The position numbers were made by a program, and so were the translations under genes. Below, piece after piece: positions 1 through 14,100 of a stretch of 64,000 nt of DNA (position 1 is the stretch's first letter; each line of letters begins with the position of its first letter). This DNA is from Saccoglossus kowalevskii. Lineage: Eukaryota; Hemichordata; Enteropneusta; Harrimaniidae. Under the pieces are notes generated by a model. The model was not told the DNA's origin and did not search any database. It saw only the letters and a list, made by a program, of their open reading frames with translations. Where the stretch lies: NCBI RefSeq assembly GCF_000003605.2, contig NW_003151264.1, positions 126,069 to 190,068 of the forward strand, given 5' to 3'.

Positions 1-682
1 TTGTGCTTCCAATATTGATAGCATGAGAGACCATTCTTTGAGACAGCCGATTTAAGCAGTTTTAGCTGATTAGTACATTTTACAAAAAGTATATGGTAAC
101 ACGACATCGGGGTAAACTCATTACTCAAATTTAAATTGACAATTGGTTTCTATGATTATCGGTATACTGTTTTGCATCTAAAATTTATTGATTAGTGAAG
201 AGTTGAGGTTTTAGTTAACTCCTTTTGTTAGAAATACTTTTAGAACTAATGTAACAGTTTCAAACTACACATCTGAAACATTTTTATTCCCATATTTTAT
301 TATTTGCAAGTTATGCGTGTATAATATTGTCCAGATATGTTGCATGCTACTACTACTCCATGTCTTGTTTCTGTTTGAGTGATGGTGTATGTTGTAAGGT
401 TTCAGTGAACATAAGCCACCCTTGTGAAACAAGGCAACTTGTGCCCTCCACATGGCCTTGGATTTATAAACAATAATTTAAAAATGTTGGCCTGCTAATG
501 GAATTCCTGTGTTTCATATAACTTGGGTACACATGCAGTTCTCTGTGCTGTTGTTTGGGAAGTATCAAATATCACCATATTGCTATTAAAAAATCTATCA
601 CTAGTCAAGCGGCATATTTTATGCCAGTCTGGTGTGTACAAGTATAATACTAGCAGTGAAAATGACTACTCGGTTATTGGAC

Positions 683-894
683 TACTGTGAAATACTTTAT
701 TTTAGCTGGAATTAATTTTTGCTGAATAGACTTTTTGGGTGTTTTTTACAGAATTTATTTTCACTGATTTTTGACAAGTTGAATGTAAAATATATGAAAA
801 CAGGTTTATTCATTGGATTTTATTTTCACTAAATCATTCCTTTAACAAAAATAGCGAAAATTAATTCCAAGCAAAAATGAAGTATTTTACAGTA
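683..894 (+). mobile_element. MITE-like element, family 1, copy A
   Basis: About 212 bp bounded by imperfect terminal inverted repeats of about 37 bp. The left end reads tactgtgaaatactttattt and the reverse complement of the right end starts tactgtaaaatacttcattt. No coding capacity. The same element recurs at 26441-26653 and, inverted, at 44606-44817, which supports a short non-autonomous DNA transposon. The terminal TA may be part of a target duplication; the superfamily is not determined. Confidence 0.75.
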
Positions 895-3800
895 ATCTGG
901 CCATGTTTACTTTAATTCACACCTATGATTTGCTTTTGAAATGTGTTTAAAATTTCTCGTACCATTCAGATTCTTATATATTTACCCAACTTTATTAGTT
1001 AGACAGGACCTATTTGTTGGCAAACCTTGAATAATTTGTTTTGAGTAGGAGTTTATTATAGACATGGGGGATTAGAAATAGTTTCATAATTTGACATCTA
1101 ATAATTTTTTATTACTTACTGGTTCTACTAACACCAGTCATAGATGAAATATTAATATGTTAAAATTAACAGCAACAAGATTGACTAAAAGACATTGTTT
1201 TGCTTGACTAGAGTAGCATGTCATGCCAGTGGTAAAGGCCATTTCATCTCTGGATAAGGACTGTAATTGCTAACCAGCCATCAGAGCATATTGAATGCAT
1301 TCCATAGTCCATGTAATGACACTGAGAGGGAGATCTGCTTCAGTTCATGTTTTATCAGTAACTACTGGGTCATGCCGAATTGACGCCTAATTTATTTGGG
1401 AGGCTAGTTAGATTTCAGCTTATTTATTGTGAATTATTCAACTGACAAGCAGTTTGATATTCAATACTTTGCAGTTGGTCACATTTAGAAAAGATCGGGA
1501 TGAGAAATTCCTCTGTACTGTTGGCAGTCTCTTTGGGGGAATGAAAACCAAGTGAAGTGATCATTTGTTTATGTCTTGAACACCTAATACTATTAGTGGT
1601 CATGTCTCGTTTTGTCCTGTGAGATTACCAAGTATCTCTCCACCCACCCTCCACTGCACCATTATCCGATCCACTGTTCATATTAATCATACAGCAATCA
1701 ACAGGGTTGTTTTTTAATGCTTTGGATGTCCCACAATTCTTCAAGTAAGATACGTGCAGGTATTCCAGAAACTAAAATGTAGAAAGTTTAAATAAACCAA
1801 GACTAGTTCGTGTCTACCAATTTTTACATGTACACTAAATGGCAAGTCATTTTAAAAATGGATTAGTACTATTATACAGTGTTGTTTGAAATGGAAATAA
1901 CCTATGACCTAATCAAGTTATGCATAGTTATGCAGATGTGAATGCCTTATGGGTGGAGCAACCACCAGCCAATGTTACTATTAGTCAATCAAGCTGTTTG
2001 TGAGTGGTGTGCTAGATATGTATTAAATGAAACCCAAGACCCTTGAGAGTGTTAGATGATAGAGGAACAATTAATATATTGGTAATATAACCACCTAGAT
2101 GTAGCTGGCATGATGCCAGAATGAGGATTCAAATTAGATACAGGTTATCAGTCAGGTCAACAGTAATATTTGGATAAATAGTAGTTAGGATTTATTATTT
2201 CCTCCCTTACAATGCACAGACTTTCATCTAAAGTATATAGCAAGGATTCTTATGATTTATTTATTTGTGGGAAACAAGATAAACGATGGATTTCAGATAA
2301 CAAAATATTTTACTATAAAATAGAAGAGATGTTATTGAGAATTGATGAAATTTCACTGACAAACTCACTAGTGCATACTGTTTAATGTCAGCAGAGCAGT
2401 GAAAGATGAAATAAAGATGTCTACATGTAGCATTACTGGGTTTTTGACAAATATTGCTTGTTTGACTTCTCCTATGCTTTAAGTTTGCTAGCTTACAGTA
2501 GTTGACATTGATTAATGATGTAGTATCTAATGGCAGTCATTCTAGCTCGATTTAAATGACTTCCTGGTGTTTCCAGTGGCAGTTAGCTGGCCATTTTACA
2601 GGCAGAAAATAAGTCTCAAACTGCTCAAGTAGATAGTGCAAATCAGGGTTTGTGCTAGTTTCTCGGCAAGACGAGTCCCACTTGAAAAATTGAAATTTGA
2701 CCCTGGATAACTTTATTAGATATTGGACCCCAGCTTGCCTGAAAAACTGGGTCCCTCTTTAATAATTGGAGTCCGGGAAGCAAAATATGGAGTTAACGCG
2801 CAATTCCATGCAAATGTATTTCTGAATGTTGTGGTTATTTTTGGCCACCCCTTATTGCTGTGAAAAATCAACTGTTCTTTTCTAATTCATGGTTGTGAAT
2901 TTCATTACTGTCAATAGGAAGGATGTTAAACATTTGAAAAAGTGTGATGTATTGAAAATCTGTTTTATGGTATGTACTGAAGGTGTGTTAACATTGCCCT
3001 TCTTCAACAATAACTGTTAAATTTGATGTCGCCAATTTTCATTCATACACATTGTTAACATGTCTACCTGCGGCACCTTTCCGTGATTGTCCAATAGGGT
3101 TTATGTTCAGGGTGAGGCTACACATAGCAATTACTAAAGCTGAGTAAAATGTTGCACGATATGTGTGGGCATATCAGAGCTTTTTTTCATTATCGCAGTG
3201 CTGTTTGTTTTGGTGTGAAATATTGTGAAACTGCAACTTCATTGTATTTATGCAGTCAGTATTACTGGTTTTCTCTGTACAAAATCCAAATAGTCAGGCT
3301 TGGTATTTTTCTGCCTCAATTAATTTCATGGAGGTGTCAGAAATTTTGGAGAATGTCCTCATGTCAATAACTGACAACCTACCATTGTATGTAAATTATA
3401 AGTTATACAATGTAGTTGAACCCTGCCTTTGCATAACCACACCCCCTCCCTTCCCCTCAGAAAAGTAAAAGATAAAGAAATTTGCACACTTTTTCTTTCC
3501 TCTTCATCAGCAATTTACATAAATCTATCTTTATAATAGCCGACTGCTAAATCACCCAGGGCGGAAGGAGACATAAGATCTTTTAGATTGGTTTCTTGAA
3601 CTGTTCCCAAATTCCTATATTCCTCGCTTCTTGCCTTGGATTGGATAACTTACTCCCCTTGTGACTCGTTATCAATCAAAGCTTTCAATGTAATTAATTT
3701 CCTGCCCCATGTCACTGTTAGCTGGCAAGGTGCTTTTGATTTTCTATCACCCTTGGGAAGTCTCCCTTGTCAGTTACATTCCATATATTTACTATTATGT

Positions 3801-6800
3801 TGTACTTAAGTTAAGTTGTACACTGAGGCTGCAAAACTCTTTTTAACCCATAATAGTATTTCTCTATTGATAATATTTTCATGTCTCGATGAGATATATT
3901 AATGCCTGCAGGAATTTTATTTTTTGTATATCCATATGAATTTCAATCTTTGCATTATAGTGCCGAGCAATTTTTTTGTTACTCTGCATATACCTGTAGT
4001 GCGTGTGAAAAAAATTCAAGAATCAGAGAAAATTGAACAAATTTTGTAAAAGTAAACAGTTTATAAAGATTCCCACTTTACAAATATGTGAAATGTCACT
4101 TTCAGAACAACGTAAAACATAACATAAAATATGCAATAATTATTTTTTTTGCTATTGAAAGTAGATATCTCGTCCTCATATTTCCACACATTTCATTTTG
4201 AGATTAGTGTGGCATCTTATTTCTTAGAAAAACAAACCTACAATGTAACTTACCTACAAGAACAAACAAAACCTCTTAGTATGTGAGTCTATTGTTCACA
4301 AATCTAACTTAATTTAGGAGAATCGCGTACATTTATTTTCTGCATTTTCTTTCTCATCCACCACCTCAACATTTCATGGTGTATATATTTGTTATAAAAT
4401 GCAACTTTGAGAACTTTGCCAAATTTGTTTCTTCATGAATGGTCGCAAATTATCAAATCAATAGATACAAAAATTAATGAGATTATAGTATAGGTGCACG
4501 TTACTGGAATTCTGAAATGTATTTTAATTGGTAATTTTATTAATACTACTGTTTTAAGAGAAGACAAATTGGTAGGTTTTGCAATTGAATACAATGACAT
4601 CATCTTAAACCATCTCACTCAATATTAATCTTGAGGTATAAATAGTGTATGATAAAAAAAAAACGTTACCCGTCTTTTTGTGCAGCCATGTGTTTGTGTC
4701 AACTATTTAACAGAAATGTTGTATTTTTATAGCTGAAACTTAGTCACAATGTCAGGTGTTTGCTGACAGTGACCATGGTGTTTCTTTTTGTTGAATGTTT
4801 CCCTTGAAGCCTGAGTTTTCTAAGTTGACAGAAGTGTGTACACCATAATGGAAAGATTGTTAATTTTTAAAATAATGAAGAAATTTTTGAAAAGGGAAAT
4901 TTATTAAAGCCGAGAAAAGTGCAGATTGGTTGTTATAAAGTGGAACCCCCTTTGGGCTGAGCAAAATATTGTAAAGCTTTTTATGAAAAGCATGTGTCAT
5001 TTTCAACTAAGTGTTATTGCTAATGTTTTCACTTAGCATACCGTCTGAGTTGTCTTTCAGTTCTGAATTGTATTTGAAATTTGATTCCATCATGTTTGTG
5101 TAAATGTTTTGGAATATCATATATCCATTTGGGAATCCAGAAATATTAATGGGAGCTGGTTAGGTCACAACCAAGGTCATTTCTAAAGAATAAGGTGCTG
5201 TTTTGTTCATTTGCACATGTATGATTGTAACAATTCTACTTTTTCGTATCCTATCACAATTGAGTGTACAGGTTATGGATCATTCAAAATGAAAACCATG
5301 TACCACGAAGGTCATTTATGGGTATTAGATAAGATATTCAGACTACCATGATTTTTATAGATAAGATGGGTATTCTGATTGACATAAATTATTAGAAGAT
5401 TCTTGAGAATACTATTTATTTTCCAGGAATCGTGTTTTTACATAGATTCCTATAAAAATCGTTCCAAAATGCCTGTTTTTGGCATATTATAACATGATTT
5501 TCTCTAAAACCATGATTTGTACGGAGTAAAAACTCTCAAATGGCTATGGTATACATCAAATTCTATAATGTTGAAACAAAATATGGTGATAACATTTTTA
5601 TCATATCAAATACCGTAGATCAAACGACCTTCAAATTGTGTGTTCAGTGTGTTAATATAATGGTTGGTCACAAAGACCTCTAACATATGTTTACAGTTTC
5701 ATCTTTTATTTTTTGTTTTTAGTTGATTTCAAATTGCCTAAAGCATGAAGACATTATTTACCCTGATAAAACAATAACAACAAGGGAATAGATTAAAAAA
5801 CTTTTATTTTAACAGATTTCTCTGAATTAAATTTGTAATTAGCGTAACCCTTGCAGTTGATGTCAAGCCATCCTATAGCCATGAACTTAGCGTTGTACTT
5901 ACAAGTGACCTACCTACCTGCATTGAAAGTTAGCTAGAGTTGAATTTTGTTGGTTTCTGTCATACAACACACTGGTCAATATTGAGATGCTTGGCAACTC
6001 ATTTCAATGGTATGCCTGCTCCTCAAAAGTTCAAAGGAACTTCTTTTAGTTGAAGATAACGAGACTTGTTAATGATTTGGAATTTAGGCTAAACTTATTA
6101 GCAGTAAAAGCCTCAATATCTACAACAAAGGAATAGGGTCACCAAAAAGTCCACATGAACTTTTTTGTCAATTTATAAGCTTGCTTCACTGTTAATATGA
6201 TTTCTCGTAGATTTGCATAATTAATTGTGATGGCTGTGGGATGATGTAGTCTAAGTGGTTGGTATATGCAGTAGAAACAGGTTATATGAAAACCATTGAT
6301 TGCCCCTGTCCTTAACAATAAACATCTTCACCCTATCTTCAGTGGTCTTAATTTGAAAGCGTGTGCCCCTTCTTTTATGTAGAACAAAGCGACCGCTCCT
6401 TGCTTGATGCTTTTCATATCAGAGCAGGCTTGGTGAATGGGTGCAGGAAACTGCTCATTGTTCGCAAACAGCAGTCTTGCCCATTAGTCATAGTCTGCAA
6501 GAAAGACTCTGATTTTATGTTGTATGTTTAGTTATTCAGATTACGATGTAGTATTTGGTGCTGGGGAGGTCAACGGATGCAGTTCCCTGTGTGTCATATG
6601 CGATAAAGAGATGATTCCATCAAATTATATTTAGAAGATTTCAATTATATTCTTTCTACTTTACACTGCTTTTTTCTATCGATGGGGTCCAATTTGCACT
6701 GGTCTGTAGAAATTCTCAAAACTCGCATTTCCAGTTTGGCAGTTCATGTATAAAGTTCCATTGTTTGATAATCTGTGGTTTTAGTCATTCTCTTTATGTT

Positions 6801-7735
6801 TTCAATAGTATAAGACCATGTTTTCAATAACATTGGTTCATGAAAATTTCCCGAAACTCAGCTTTTTTGTAATTGTTTCAGTTCTTATAGCGAATATAAA
6901 ATGAAAAAGTTGTATTTTATGAATCCTAATATTGTTAGAAAAAATTTAAATTAAATTATATATTTGAAGAAAATTCGTGTAAATCATTATACATACTTTT
7001 TTTGATTTGTAGTAATCATTTACATATCCTCAGTAACATTTTGTAAAACTTATTTTGGCTTGAACTCCCTTAAGAAGTGCCTGCTGCTATCTTTGGCTAA
7101 AATAAATCTTAAAACACAAGTTAGCCTTACAGGTCATTTTATTGATGCTTGTCACATGGCTAGACAATAGATGAAATCAACTGATACTAATCAGATGTCA
7201 TGCTTTCTAATATAAAGTCCATCTAAAGAACACTGGAGTTCTTTGTACCACTACTACATTACCCAAGTTCACTTCTTAAAAATCTACAAAAGTTAAATTG
7301 ACAGTTATCGAGCCGTATAGGCCGTCACATTCATTTGTGTAGTAGCGTTATCAAAAGCAGTCTTTGTCAATTGCTCGTTTACGACCTTGACAAATTCACT
7401 GCCATATCTGACCGTTACTGTAACTACCCTTAGTTTTGTAGGTACACCCTGTTTGCTTTTCAGTGTTATGGAATGCCAACATAATATGGGATACCAGATT
7501 AATAACATGTCCTCCAGTAAAACGTTAGCCCAGGGTATACCAGAATGTTACCATCTGTTACTATCAAGACAGTCATTAATAGACAGACAAATAATTCTCT
7601 GTCCATTTGTTTGATATCTTGAGAGTATAGAATGATTGGACAGGGAAAGAAAAAAAATCTCCATCTCATTTAGCTTGTATAAACAAGAACAGTTACAGTT
7701 GTTAAAATGAGCATGTGTGTTGAAAACTATATTTA

Positions 7736-7862
7736 GTCAGTAAAAGGTGTAGGGTGTGGATGTGCACATGTGGTCTGGTATCCAGTGTTTGTCCCTGATT
7801 GCATAGTCAGTAAGGGGTGTGTATGTGCACATGTGGTCTAGTATCCGATGTCTGTCCCTAAC
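7736..7862. repeat. Two-copy tandem duplication, 70-bp period
   Basis: Two consecutive, slightly diverged copies, the first beginning gtcagtaaaaggtgtagggt at 7736 and the second gtcagtaaggggtgtgtatg at 7806. Both share tgtgcacatgtggtct and end in tgtccct. Intronic, no coding signal. Confidence 0.7.
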
Positions 7863-9904
7863 CTTTCTATATACATGTCAGGTAGTAAATTGTGATGATT
7901 TTCATTGCATAAGATGGTGATTTCATTAAATAACCACATTTTTCTTTTTCTGTACTCCCTCCCCTGCTCTGGTAGCAATTTGTCCTCGTCCTAAATGCAT
8001 AAATATCTATAAAATTAAAAACATATTTTTTTGCTACATATATAGTGTTTCCATATACTACTGCTATTGATCTTTTGTAATATCATTATTGTGCATATGT
8101 ATTCAATTTAAAAAATAATAATCAGAAAATGTAATTAATGTAGCTAGTTTGTTGTGGAATTTATCCCAAAACAGGAAACAAGTGAAATGATAATTTCCGG
8201 CATAAAATATAAAAATTGTTATGTCTTACCGCGGTTCGTTATTTTTTGGATAAATACAGCACCACTATTGCATAATAGAATATACAATTCTCATTTAACT
8301 TAACAACTGATGTAGCCAACAGCCACCTTAATTATTGTGACCTAAATATTTGTTGCATGTCAGGATATTCAATGGCACATATTTCCATAATTAGAAAACT
8401 ATAAAAAACACAGCAGTTAAATAAGTTTATAGCAGTAAATTAAATACTGTATAGGGACATCCAACCCTTGTATATTATGGAAAATATTAGATTTGATAGC
8501 ACCTAACTATCAGTTTTACATTAAATGAATTATGCAAGGTTGTAGTTATACAAGTATTTACGGAGTGGAAATGAGGGAAGCTCTCCAGGTGTCACATAAC
8601 TGAAGTAGCTCTCACTGTAAATAAGTAGGCATTTGAAATATTTCAAAAATAGTTTCATAGCTGAAAATTGTTCCTGGGCTTTATTCAAGCATGGTGGCTA
8701 ATTTGCATATAGTTGTGATTACAGCAAATACATAAAAGCCAGTTTCTGAGCAAAAAGATTCTCAAGACTTGTGTAGGGAAAAAATCTGTAATTTTGAAAA
8801 TGAAAATAGAACCCCTTTGACACTTTAACAGTCTATTAGCATTGCTGCCCTAGATTTTTTGAATTACTCTTTAAAATCTTACCTACATTCCCGAGTGATG
8901 CAAGACATTTACATTGTACAAGGACAAATATATATATGCAGCTGAACTTCTGTTAACTGTTTAAAATGTTGATAATCTAGGAAAAAATTGCAATATTTAT
9001 CAGGGTTCTTATTAACACATCGATCTCGTTGAAAGTTTCTTCGGATTGCCAATATCTTTTGTATGAAAATGTTCAAGCAAGCAATGTGTTAACATAGTGA
9101 CAGTATCACAGTGATGGACATTTGCTAAATGCACTCTTAAATCATCAAATCTTGAATCTTTACGGTGCTGAAAGTTTTCTGATTTACCGTGTTGTTTGTT
9201 TCTTTCCTTGAAAATGAGTGGTTTATTCCTATGTTAACATTGAAGGTCAGTTTTCAATTAACTAACTTGGTGTTGAAAACCATTACACATCCCTATCAAA
9301 TTGTTAAAATGAGCTTTGCCAAGGTCAATTTCAGTTTGAGTGATAACAAGCAGGAGATCATCAGCAAGATAATGATGTCCACTTTCTTGTCCTCATTACT
9401 AGATTCAGTTTCAAACAAGACAAATGACAGGAAAACATGATTAGTGTTAAGTTTAGTGATTGCTTACTGCTGGATATTGACACCAGTGGGACTAATTTGG
9501 GTTACAATACGCTTATTGGTTTTAGCCAAGCTGTTGATGAACAAGGCAGTGGGAAAACTGCATTGATTGAATTTGTTATGCAATTTAGCCAGGGTTTGTC
9601 GAGGCTGGCTTCACACTGTGCTGTTAATGTATTCATACATCATTTAAACACACATTGTATTCAGTGGTGTCCTTCCATAGGTATATAAAGTAGTTTCTCT
9701 TTCTTGAAAACCTTGCATTAACATTTGTAGTTATGAATGTTTGGTTCAATAGTATTTTAAATTAGTTTATGTATGAAATTTGCTCTATTATAAGCGAATT
9801 CTTTACAAACCAGTGAAAAATCAATGTGTGTGCAAATTCCCAACAAAATGAACATTTCTGGCCTTTATGCACCTCTACTGGAAATGTTCTTCAAATAAAA
9901 AAAA

Positions 9905-10680
9905 TATGGTACAAAATGGCCGACTGGCAGCCATCTTGTTTTCTGAAAATAGTGTATTTTGGACATGCTTTGGCAGTTTTCTTTCAAACTTGGTACATAG
10001 ATTATACATGTTAGGATACATGTCCATGACGATTTATTTCACAATTGGATCAAAGATGGCCGACTGGCAGCCATCTTGTTTTTTTAAAATGTCGTATTTT
10101 GGACATGCTTTGTCAGTTTTCATTCAAATTTAGTACATAGATCATAGATGTTGGGATACATGTCCCCAGCTGTCCGTGAGTTCCTGAGTCTGTCCGTCCC
10201 TCCGTGTGTCGGTCCGTCCGTGCGTCAGTCTGTTCAGAGTCATATTTCAGAATCCTGTGGTCCGATTCCGTTCATTCTTCGCATGTGCCTAGTACCTTAT
10301 GTGGGACATATGCACATGCAGTGGTTTAGCAATTTGATTCAAAATGGCCGACTAGCAGCCATCTTGGTTTTTGAAAATGTTGTATTTTGGACATGCTCTG
10401 TCAGTTTTCATTCAAATTTGGCACATACATGTACTTTATACACGTTAGGATGCATGTCCATGACAATTTGTTTCAAAATCTGGTCAAGGATGGCCGATTG
10501 ACAGCCATCTGACTTTTTGGCCTTACTACTATATTTCCACAATTTATGTACCATTTTCATTCGTATTGGCACATACATCATACATATCAGTGTGTTTCAT
10601 AATCAGATCAAAGATGGACGAATAACAGCTGTTTTTATTTTTGGCCATATTACTACTACACGGAACACATGTTTTGATGT
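9905..10680 (+). repeat. Cluster of dispersed 'tggccgactgg' repeat, about 140-bp units
   Basis: Five diverged units with cores near 9916, 10056, 10344, 10490 and 10614. Each has a block like aaaatggccgactggcagcc, then a ttttggacatgct block, then a 'ggtacatagat..tacatgt' block. A C/G-rich 'tccgtccgtgcg' insert separates units 2 and 3 (about 10170-10250). Related clusters occur at 29960-30780 and 40280-40460. The open frames here are artefacts of the repeat. Confidence 0.75.
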
Positions 10681-10859
10681 AAATAAATAATCTGTTGTAT
10701 ACGCCACTTGATACTCAAGTTTCAAGGACACGCTCATGACAACCCCTCTGCTTTAATATGACGAGCACAAAGAGAACTTTCCAAAATTTAACGGGGACTG
10801 TGTCATTTTCAATGACTTGTAGTCCATATATTTTATTTTCTGCATTTGTATCATTTCAG

Positions 10860-11174
10860 GAACTATACATACTGCTGAGATCCTAGACCGTGAAGCCCAG
10901 GAGCGTTATTGGTTGACAGTTTATGCTCAGGATCGTGGAGCTGTACCTCTGTACTCCTACATTGACATTCTGATTGATGTGATCGACGTGAACGACAATG
11001 CACCACAGACAACAGATCCAGTGTACTATCCATCAGTCATGGAAGATAGTCCTCCAGATGTTGAAGTTGCCCAAGTTAAAGCATATGATCCAGATATCAG
11101 TAGCAACCAAAAGTTAACTTTCCGCATCTCAGGTGGAAATCCACAGGGATTCTTCAAGATTGATGAAAACACTG
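10860..11174 (+). CDS. FAT1-like: Exon 1: cadherin repeat junction (end of about repeat 10, start of about repeat 11)
   Basis: First exon in the window, phase 1 at both ends (acceptor tcatttcag, donor gtaggt after ACT G). It encodes the end of one repeat (LDRE, VYAQDRG, calcium motif DVNDNAP) and most of the next up to FFKIDENTG. Both introns split the glycine codon of the same D-x-x-T-G-x-I turn, so the exon spans exactly one repeat in circular permutation. Confidence 0.95.
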
Positions 11175-14100
11175 GTAGGTGGTCTTGCATCCCTCTAATG
11201 TGGTATTACCCCGTTGTGATGCGTATTTATCAAGCCCTTTCAGTGTGATTTCAGGTGGAACAGGCAGCCAGGTGAAGGCTGTTCGTCTTGCTTTAACCTG
11301 ATTCAGTGTTCTATTTTCCATTTAAAAAAAAAACAATCATGAAAGTACCGCACTTTAAACAGCATCTATCAACTAAGCATGTTTGATTTGCTGATAATAA
11401 AAGGCCCTTTGAAATTTGAATATTTGGTTTCATATGTAATTTGAATTGATAATGTAAACTTGACCTTGTTATGTTTAAGTCTTTATTGATGTACTAATAA
11501 CCCTATGGGAATACCTCAATGAGAGTTCATTTATCCATAACATCTCATCCATATCGCTCATTGGCTCCTCTTTTTATAGTCAACTCTCAAAATCAGATTG
11601 TTATCTCTTTATCCTGAATTGAAAGTAGAAAATGGAATTTCTGTTTGTCTGTGATAATTAACAAAATTACTTTTTGGTGGCCACAATCTTTTGTTGCCAT
11701 GCTGATTGGATGTTGCAAGTTTACCTTGGTTTTCGGGTCGGCATACTATAATTTGTTTCACGAGGAATTTATTTCTGTCTGTTAATTCACATGATGAATG
11801 TTAACAATCTCCCAGTGTTATCTTATTAGAACATAGATTCTCTGAATTGATAATTAGATTCAGTCTGCCAAACTCCGCAGAGGTTAATAATAATCAAGCA
11901 CCCTCTTAAAAAGACACAGTGATCGATAGACAGGTGTGCCCACTGAAGCTCTCAGAGATGAGGTTTATTTATGTTTCTCCTGTCAAGCAAAAAGCCATCA
12001 TTGCAAAATTGATGAATATGCGTAGGTGGGTTCTGACATTTTAAATTATTGCTGACTACATGCTTTTTAACTCTTTAAGTAAAATTTGATATATATGCTG
12101 TTTTATATGGCAATTAGGCAGCTGATGAAACAAAGATTTTCGTGATTAGTGGCTGACAAGTATGTTGCAATGAATGATCAGAAAATTTGTGACTTTAATG
12201 TTTGTGAAAGTAACATCCAAATTACTCCCCTAGTAAAATTGAGTCTTGAAACAATCAGCATTTACCTGTGTGTGTAGTTTAGATTTCTTTTTCTATTAAA
12301 TGTTATTGTATATTTGTTACATTTAATCTGGGAATGACATAAGTTAAATAGGTAACATTACTGTACTATTAACATGTATCTTTAAAATTACCGGGTATAT
12401 TGAATGTGGATGTGAATGTGGTGATATGTAACTACTGAATATTGTATTGGTGAATGTACTTATACAGGAAATGTATATAATGGGGTTGTATGTAAGACTT
12501 GAAAGGGGAATATATATCAATGATCCCATAGTGTTAGATCATGTGTTAAGGTTTTTGCACCCTGAAAAAACCATTATATGTAGAACTGCGAACCTTCAGA
12601 GTGTCTATGATAGAACTAAAGCTATCAGTGAATAGGGAGATTAGCTCTGATTAGAAAGACAAAAAGATTGTTTACATAACTGTCCAACTAATGTTGGCAT
12701 TCTTCTTTTTCACAATAAGTAATTATGTGCATATTTAGGCGAGATGCACCATGGGAGTACTGCCATCTTGTATTGCATGGTGATTTTTTTCTTTCTTATT
12801 TCTTATTATTTCATTTTTTTGTGTTATCCAGTATATAATTTCACATATTCTTAATAATATGGTATACTTTGGCATCTACTTTGATATTGGAATAGTAAGA
12901 GGATGAAGAGTGAGTGAGTGTGTGTGTCTCGTGGGATACGGTAGTTTTAACATTTTATTGATAAAAAAAATGTCTGGTCAATTTTTTTTTATAAAATCAA
13001 CATGCATGGTTTCTCATGAAAAAACTACTGCCATTACCAGACCTATGACAGATAGAAAAGTGTTTAAATTGTACATTTTTATCAAAATTAGGACTGTGAT
13101 TCATAATGTCTGTAGACAGGTAGCTTACTGCATTAGTGCAATGACATCAAATACCACAGGAAATAGAGAAACACCTAGCAAGGAAAGAATCAAATTACAA
13201 AACTTGTCATGTCATGATTTGGGGGGTTAGCTCCAGAAGATGAAGTGTGGTGTAATAATTAAACCATCAAGAAAACAAGGGACCAGTGTTTTGTTAATTG
13301 TGTGGGAAAGAATGAATAATGATGATAGCCTACATATTGTGTGTAAGTGGGGATAAGGCCAGGTGATTTAAGTTCAGTTTGTACAAGGGCCATGAGCTGT
13401 GAAAGATGTGTGTCAAGATAATATAGAAATAGGTTAGTGATACTCTTAAATGACTGTGTACACTTCTGGTTCATTCTCCTCAGAACGGTACAAACATCAT
13501 TCTTTTTTCACCATTAATAAGTTACTGACATCCGAATTGCCGTACATGTCAAATGGTGACAGGTAATTAATTGACTGTGAGTTTCTAATTGAAACTCTAG
13601 CTTGTTACAGGCACTGGATTGGTGATGGAGATTTAGGAGAAATTAATAGCCAAACTGTTCTGGTTGAAATAAATTATACTGACAGTTTTAAAAGTGATGG
13701 AAGGTTGCTCAAAAAATGGAAAAAAAACAAACTTAGATATGTAAAAATGTCCCAGGAAATAGCATCGCCCGTCATTTCCGTTTTCAACCTCTTTTGTTCT
13801 TATAGTGTTTTGTACTTTTACAGCCGTGATTTACCTTGCCTCATATCTAATGTCTATGTATTTCCTGCTGGATCTGGTGTTACCATCATTTTTGTCACAA
13901 TTCACAAATTCATATTTTTTGTTGTTGTAATTTTTCCATAGTGTTGATCATGACTTGTAGCCAATAGAATATTTTGCCCATTTCATCCAAAATTTTCAAG
14001 ACCATTCTAGAAAGATACTCAAAAAAAATGAGCCAGAATGTTGCATCAAAATGTTTACAAATTATGGTGATCAAAGAGTTAATTTAATGTCTGTACTTGG

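Larger units (their letters stand above)
1..10859 (+). other. Intron tail upstream of first visible exon
   Basis: No cadherin-like peptide or other recognisable coding sequence appears in any frame; open frames are under 120 codons and resemble nothing. The stretch holds a MITE-like element (683-894), a 70-bp tandem duplication (7736-7862) and a cluster of the 'tggccgactgg' repeat (9905-10680). The acceptor tcatttcag at 10851-10859 closes the intron. The upstream exon must end in a single G (phase 1). Confidence 0.8.

Noticed and set aside
9189-9688. Two consecutive 83-codon open frames on the + strand
   Set aside because: No family similarity, no splice-site support, composition typical of AT-rich intron.
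9826-10501. Open frames of 62-117 codons on the + strand
   Set aside because: They are translations of the repeated 'tggccgactgg' units, in repeating frames.
1-10859. A missed upstream cadherin exon within the window
   Set aside because: No LDRE, D-x-N-D-N-x-P or F-x-I-D strings in any frame; a very short exon cannot be strictly excluded.
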